Part shown: positions 60,661-64,000 of the stretch, piece by piece
Numbering within the stretch: position 1 is the first letter of the stretch
Layout: each line of letters begins with the position of its first letter
From: Streptosporangium lutulentum
GTDB taxonomy: Bacteria > Actinomycetota > Actinomycetes > Streptosporangiales > Streptosporangiaceae
Length of the DNA: 64,000 nucleotides
NCBI RefSeq assembly: GCF_030811455.1
Contig: NZ_JAUSQU010000001.1
Span: 7,006,001 to 7,070,000, forward strand
Reading direction: 5' to 3'
The notes under the pieces: model-generated
What the model was told of the DNA's origin: nothing
What the model saw: only the letters and a program-made list of their open reading frames with translations
Databases searched by the model: none
Translations under genes and position numbers: made by a program

Positions 60661-62736
60661 TCACGCGGCCGGACCCAGATCCCAGGTCCACAGTGCCTCG
60701 CGACCGCCGCCGACAAGCACGGCGCGGCCGTCGAGGTAGCTCATCGAGAGAGAGCCGAGGTAGCGGGAAGGACGCTGAAGCGTCCCGACCTGCCGGCTGG
60801 TGGTGAGGTCCCAGACCCGCATGCTCCTGTCCTGCGGCGAGTGGGTGACCGCGATCGGGACGCCGCCGACCCGTCCGAAGGCGACACTGCTGACCTGCTT
60901 GGAGTGGCCGAGCAGCGGACGCTCGACCTGCTCGCCCGTGGCGAGGTCGTAGAGCTCCACGGTCCTGCCGGTGGCCACGATCGCGACCGTCGTGCAGTCG
61001 AACCGGGCGATCTCCACCGGGGCCGAGTGCTCGGTCTTCGCGATGCGGAACGACGCCATCCGTTTTCCCGCGCCGACGTCCCAGAGCCGGGCGCGGGTGG
61101 CGCCGAAGGTCACCGCGACCGGCCGGCCCGCGAGGCGGATGAGGGCCAGCTGCCCGGCCGGACCGTTTCCGACGCTGAGGTCGTGCAGGAGCGTCCCCAA
61201 GGGAAAGTCCCAGATGCGTACCGCGCCCCGGGACGCGGAAGAGTCGCCGGCCGCGTCGCCCCTGTCACCCGCTCCGACCACGAGCACCCGGCGATCGGCC
61301 TCGGTGAGCGCGACCCCGGTGACGAGGCCGTCATGGCCGAGGAGGGGTTCGCCGATCGGCGTGCGACGTTCAAGGTCGAATATCCGGATCATCGAGGGAT
61401 CTCCGACGCCGATCCCCGCGACCAGGACCGCTCGCCCGCCGTATTCGCCGGTCGCGAACGAGGTGACGCGCCCGGGCAACCTGACCGGGGAGTCCAGCGG
61501 TCTGCCACTACCGAGATCCCACACGCCCAGGACTTCGCCGTCGTTCCCGTGGGCCACCGTGACCGGTCTGCCGTGCAGCTCGCCGTTCACCCCGTAGACG
61601 TCCCCGTTGGGCCCTCCGGTGGCGGGAGGAGCGGACTCCCGGCCCGTGACGAGATCGTAGGCGCGGACGGCGTTGTCGCGCCCGCCGGTCACGATCACGG
61701 GACGGCCGCCGAGGTCACCGACCGCCAGCGACGTGACGTGCCCCGGGACCTCGAAGGACGGCAACCGCTCACCGGTGGCCGGATCGATGACCGCGACCGG
61801 GCTTCGGAGCCGCGATCCGTAGGGGTCGGTGGCGAGGTCTCCGGCGGTCTCGGCCGAGACGAACACGGTCCGGCCGTTCAGCACGGCGAGCGACGAGGGA
61901 CCGAACCTCCCCTGCAGCGAATGGCGGGTCACCTCACGCGTGATCAGATCCCAGCGAATCACCCCGAGGTCGGCCGTGGGGATCAGGGCCACCGGACGAC
62001 CGCCGATCGTGGTCGTCCTGATCGTGGTGATGTTCTGGATGAACTCGTCCTGGAGGACGAGCGGTTTCCCGACGGGTTTTCCGGAGAACGGATCCCAGGC
62101 GATCACCGCGTCGCTCTGTCCGGCCAGCACGAGCGGGACGCCGTGAACGCGGACCAACGCGACGGCGCTGAAGATCCCGGTACCGATGGGCGGGCCGATC
62201 CGGCGGCCGGTCGCCAGATCGAACACGTAGGCGCCGTCGGTGCCCGCCGTGGCGGCGATCGGCCTGCCGTCGAACTCGCCGAACGCGACGGACCGGAACC
62301 GCCCGGCGGGGAGCGGCCCGCCGACGGGCAGCCGGGTGGTGGCGTCCCACCTCTGGAGCGCCCCGCGGCTCCGGCCGAGGATGACGGGTCTGCCGCCGAC
62401 GGTGCCGTACGCCACCGGGCCGTCGCCGGGGATCGGATCGCCGATCGGTTCCAGAGTGGCCCTGTCCCAGATCCGGATGGTGTGCTCGGCACCCGCGCTG
62501 ATCACGACGGGCCGGTCGTCCAGTTCGCCCACGGCCACCGAGGTCACGTCGGCGTGGCCGCCCATGTCCATCGCGACGGGCGCCGCGAACGAGGCGGGAA
62601 CGACGCCGCGTGACGTCTCCTGGCAGGTGGTGCCCGCCCGGGGCCAGCTCACGACGGTCGACCCGGCCGAGGCCAGCGGCACGGACCCGGCCAGGAACAG
62701 CGCGGCGAGGACGGGTGGCAGCCGCCGAAAGGACAT
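60661..62736 (-). CDS. secreted WD40-like beta-propeller protein
   Basis: About 691 residues. Signal peptide in MSFRRLPPVLAALFLAGSVPLASA (ATG at 62736; the longer frame adds a non-signal N-terminus). The rest is a chain of about fourteen repeats of the form VTSVAVGELDDRPVVISAGAEHTIRIWDRAT, enough for two seven-bladed propellers. Many repeats carry a GGRPV motif. No enzymatic domain, so it probably binds a partner outside the cell. Confidence 0.85.
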   Translation of the reverse strand: MSFRRLPPVLAALFLAGSVPLASAGSTVVSWPRAGTTCQETSRGVVPASFAAPVAMDMGGHADVTSVAVGELDDRPVVISAGAEHTIRIWDRATLEPIGDPIPGDGPVAYGTVGGRPVILGRSRGALQRWDATTRLPVGGPLPAGRFRSVAFGEFDGRPIAATAGTDGAYVFDLATGRRIGPPIGTGIFSAVALVRVHGVPLVLAGQSDAVIAWDPFSGKPVGKPLVLQDEFIQNITTIRTTTIGGRPVALIPTADLGVIRWDLITREVTRHSLQGRFGPSSLAVLNGRTVFVSAETAGDLATDPYGSRLRSPVAVIDPATGERLPSFEVPGHVTSLAVGDLGGRPVIVTGGRDNAVRAYDLVTGRESAPPATGGPNGDVYGVNGELHGRPVTVAHGNDGEVLGVWDLGSGRPLDSPVRLPGRVTSFATGEYGGRAVLVAGIGVGDPSMIRIFDLERRTPIGEPLLGHDGLVTGVALTEADRRVLVVGAGDRGDAAGDSSASRGAVRIWDFPLGTLLHDLSVGNGPAGQLALIRLAGRPVAVTFGATRARLWDVGAGKRMASFRIAKTEHSAPVEIARFDCTTVAIVATGRTVELYDLATGEQVERPLLGHSKQVSSVAFGRVGGVPIAVTHSPQDRSMRVWDLTTSRQVGTLQRPSRYLGSLSMSYLDGRAVLVGGGREALWTWDLGPAA

Positions 62737-62867
62737 CCGAACCCCTGTCGCCGTAATCGCTCCCCGAGCATAAACCGCACCCCTCACCGAGGGTGCCGCC
62801 CCGGCGTGATCCGCCGGAAGGGCGCCGGGTCCGGCCTGCCGCCACGGCCACGGGCCCCGGTGGTCAC

Positions 62868-62894
62868 ATCGGTGAAACCGGTGATTTCACCGAT
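62868..62894. promoter_or_regulatory. 10-bp-arm operator in the divergent region
   Basis: ATCGGTGAAA (62868-62877) and TTTCACCGAT (62885-62894), perfect arms with a 7-base spacer, in the space between two divergently transcribed secreted-protein genes. Geometry fits a TetR-type operator; regulator unknown. Confidence 0.6.
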
Positions 62895-62910
62895 GCCAAA
62901 CGATCTGCCG

Positions 62911-62927
62911 CCGGAGATCATCTCCGG
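62911..62927. promoter_or_regulatory. 17-bp palindrome in the divergent region
   Basis: CCGGAGAT-C-ATCTCCGG, perfect 8-bp arms. Near the hydrolase start; could be an operator or the stem of a leader hairpin. Confidence 0.5.
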
Positions 62928-62969
62928 GTGTGGCCGCACATCCGGCCGTGCCGGAAGGAGATATGAAGC

Positions 62970-64000
62970 ATGGTCTCGCTGGTGAAAATGGCCAGAGTCA
63001 TGGTGGCAGGCGTGGTGATCGCCGGGCTCGCGGCCGGACCGACCCACGCCGACACCCGGCAAACACCGCGATCAGCTCCTGCACCCGTCCCAGCCCCGAC
63101 CGTCGAGGGGCCCGTTCCCGGCTCCGTCCCCGGTGACCCGTCCTCACCGGACGTGAAGAACACCTACCCCTGGTTGTCCACCGACGTGAACCTGGCCGCC
63201 CGCGGCTACGTGGAGCAGGAGTTCTACCTCTCCGGTGCGGCCGACGCCTACGACACGACCGGCCGGCTGCTCGCCTCGGACGTCCCCTACCGCACCCGGA
63301 TCATCGTGCGCCGTCCCGCCCACCAGGCCACCTTCAACGGCACCGTGCTCGCCGAGTGGCAGAACGTGACCGCCGGGTACGACCTGGACGCCCTGTGGAG
63401 CCCCGACCAGATCACCCGTGCCGGGTACGCGTGGGTCGGCGTCTCCGCGCAGCGGGTCGGGGTCGACCAGCTCCGCGGATGGAGCCCGGCCCGCTACGGA
63501 ACCCTGGACGTCACGGGCGGCGGCCGTTTCACCGCCGACGAGCTCTCCTACGACATCTTCTCCCAGGCGGCCAAGGCCGTCCGGGCGCGAGGCGGCAAGG
63601 CTCCCCTGGACCGGTTGAAGGTGGACACGGTGCTGGCGATCGGCGCCTCGCAGTCCGCGGGCCGGATGACCGTGTACTACGACGCCGTGCTGCCCCAGAT
63701 CGAGAGCGTCTTCGACGGGTTCGCCAACATCGTCGGGGGCGCGCCCACCCGTGTCGGCGCCGAGCCGGTGTTCCAGGTGTTGTCGGAGACCGATGTGCGG
63801 TCACCGGCCCATCGTGCGGACAGTGACCGGTTCCGCCACTGGGAGGTCGCCGGCGCGGCCCACTCCGGCTGGACCGGCCAGGAGTACCGGCGCCCGCTGC
63901 TGACCCGCGACCTCGGTAGCGCACCCGCCTACACCTGCGACCAGCCACCGTTCAGCCGCGTGCCGTTGAGCCATGTGCTCGCCGCCGCCTACGACCACCT
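62970..64000 (+). CDS. secreted alpha/beta-hydrolase-domain protein (3' end outside window)
   Basis: About 343 residues are visible and the frame is open at the window end. Signal peptide MVSLVKMARVMVAGVVIAGLAAGPTHA, proline-rich linker, then a domain with VLAEWQNVTAGYDLDALW and a probable nucleophile elbow LAIGASQSAGRMTVYY (GxSxS). The pattern fits the alpha/beta-hydrolase domain family 10. AAGGAG lies 11 bases before the ATG at 62970; another ATG in a different frame at 62962 gives only a shadow. Confidence 0.82.
   Translation, partial: MVSLVKMARVMVAGVVIAGLAAGPTHADTRQTPRSAPAPVPAPTVEGPVPGSVPGDPSSPDVKNTYPWLSTDVNLAARGYVEQEFYLSGAADAYDTTGRLLASDVPYRTRIIVRRPAHQATFNGTVLAEWQNVTAGYDLDALWSPDQITRAGYAWVGVSAQRVGVDQLRGWSPARYGTLDVTGGGRFTADELSYDIFSQAAKAVRARGGKAPLDRLKVDTVLAIGASQSAGRMTVYYDAVLPQIESVFDGFANIVGGAPTRVGAEPVFQVLSETDVRSPAHRADSDRFRHWEVAGAAHSGWTGQEYRRPLLTRDLGSAPAYTCDQPPFSRVPLSHVLAAAYDH

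Noticed and set aside
60586-62613. 675-codon plus ORF opposite the WD40-like gene
   Set aside because: Composition is that of a shadow frame; the minus frame has a signal peptide and regular repeats.

Overview
This window is high-GC DNA with actinobacterial gene content: a second-type nuo cluster beside KorAB, a cvn-type signalling pair, a TIGR03086/mycothiol-type protein, frequent GTG starts and 4-base GTGA/ATGA gene overlaps. It fits a filamentous actinomycete, possibly of the Streptosporangiales; that placement is inference. No rRNA, tRNA, CRISPR array or intact transposase was seen.

Region 1 (1-16.4 kb), energy metabolism. The minus strand carries nuoA-B-C-H-(hypothetical)-I-J-K-L-(two small ORFs)-M-N. 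The subunits nuoD, E, F and G are absent, so this is a membrane/connector part of complex I that must borrow NuoD from elsewhere. KorA/KorB (2-oxoacid:ferredoxin oxidoreductase) follow on the plus strand after a divergent NodB-domain lipoprotein, which suggests ferredoxin-linked electron flow. The end of nuoI is built from 30-bp repeats, most of which contain a DnaA-box-like nonamer, and two perfect TTATCCACA boxes lie just upstream of nuoI.

Region 2 (16.6-34.2 kb), exopolysaccharide. This holds a Wzz/BY-kinase-like protein with a damaged P-loop, a GT2 glycosyltransferase, Wzy-like polymerase, Wzx-like flippase, sulfotransferase, two large secreted beta-propeller proteins sharing a C-terminal domain (one with a fibrinogen-like head), a GH26-like lipoprotein, an Alg13/Alg14-type split glycosyltransferase, an APH-fold kinase and the priming polyprenyl-phosphate sugar transferase. 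Together they look like a Wzx/Wzy polymer pathway with possible sulfation and surface proteins.

Region 3 (34.5-48.4 kb), regulators and small enzymes. It contains a GntR-EamA exporter operon with a visible operator, a 33-bp minisatellite, a SWIM zinc-finger protein, a reduced conservon (CvnA plus CvnC only), two GNAT acetyltransferases, a DinB/MDMPI protein, an AraC regulator, dienelactone hydrolase, a MarR regulator divergent from a membrane protein with paired palindromes, and a Tat-exported amidase.

Region 4 (48.4-57.5 kb), accessory island. Six toxin-antitoxin modules (Doc, RelE-like/Phd, PIN, HigBA, RelE/Phd, VapC), all on the minus strand, are separated by seven same-orientation copies of a repeat (29-bp core, up to about 48 bp). 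An oxidoreductase, a GH10-like gene remnant and an acyltransferase sit between two copies. The layout resembles a cassette array, but no integrase is visible.

Region 5 (57.6-64 kb) holds a membrane protein, proline iminopeptidase, a DUF2945/DUF3140 pair with a sigma-B-like promoter, a secreted WD40-like propeller, and a secreted alpha/beta-hydrolase cut by the window end.
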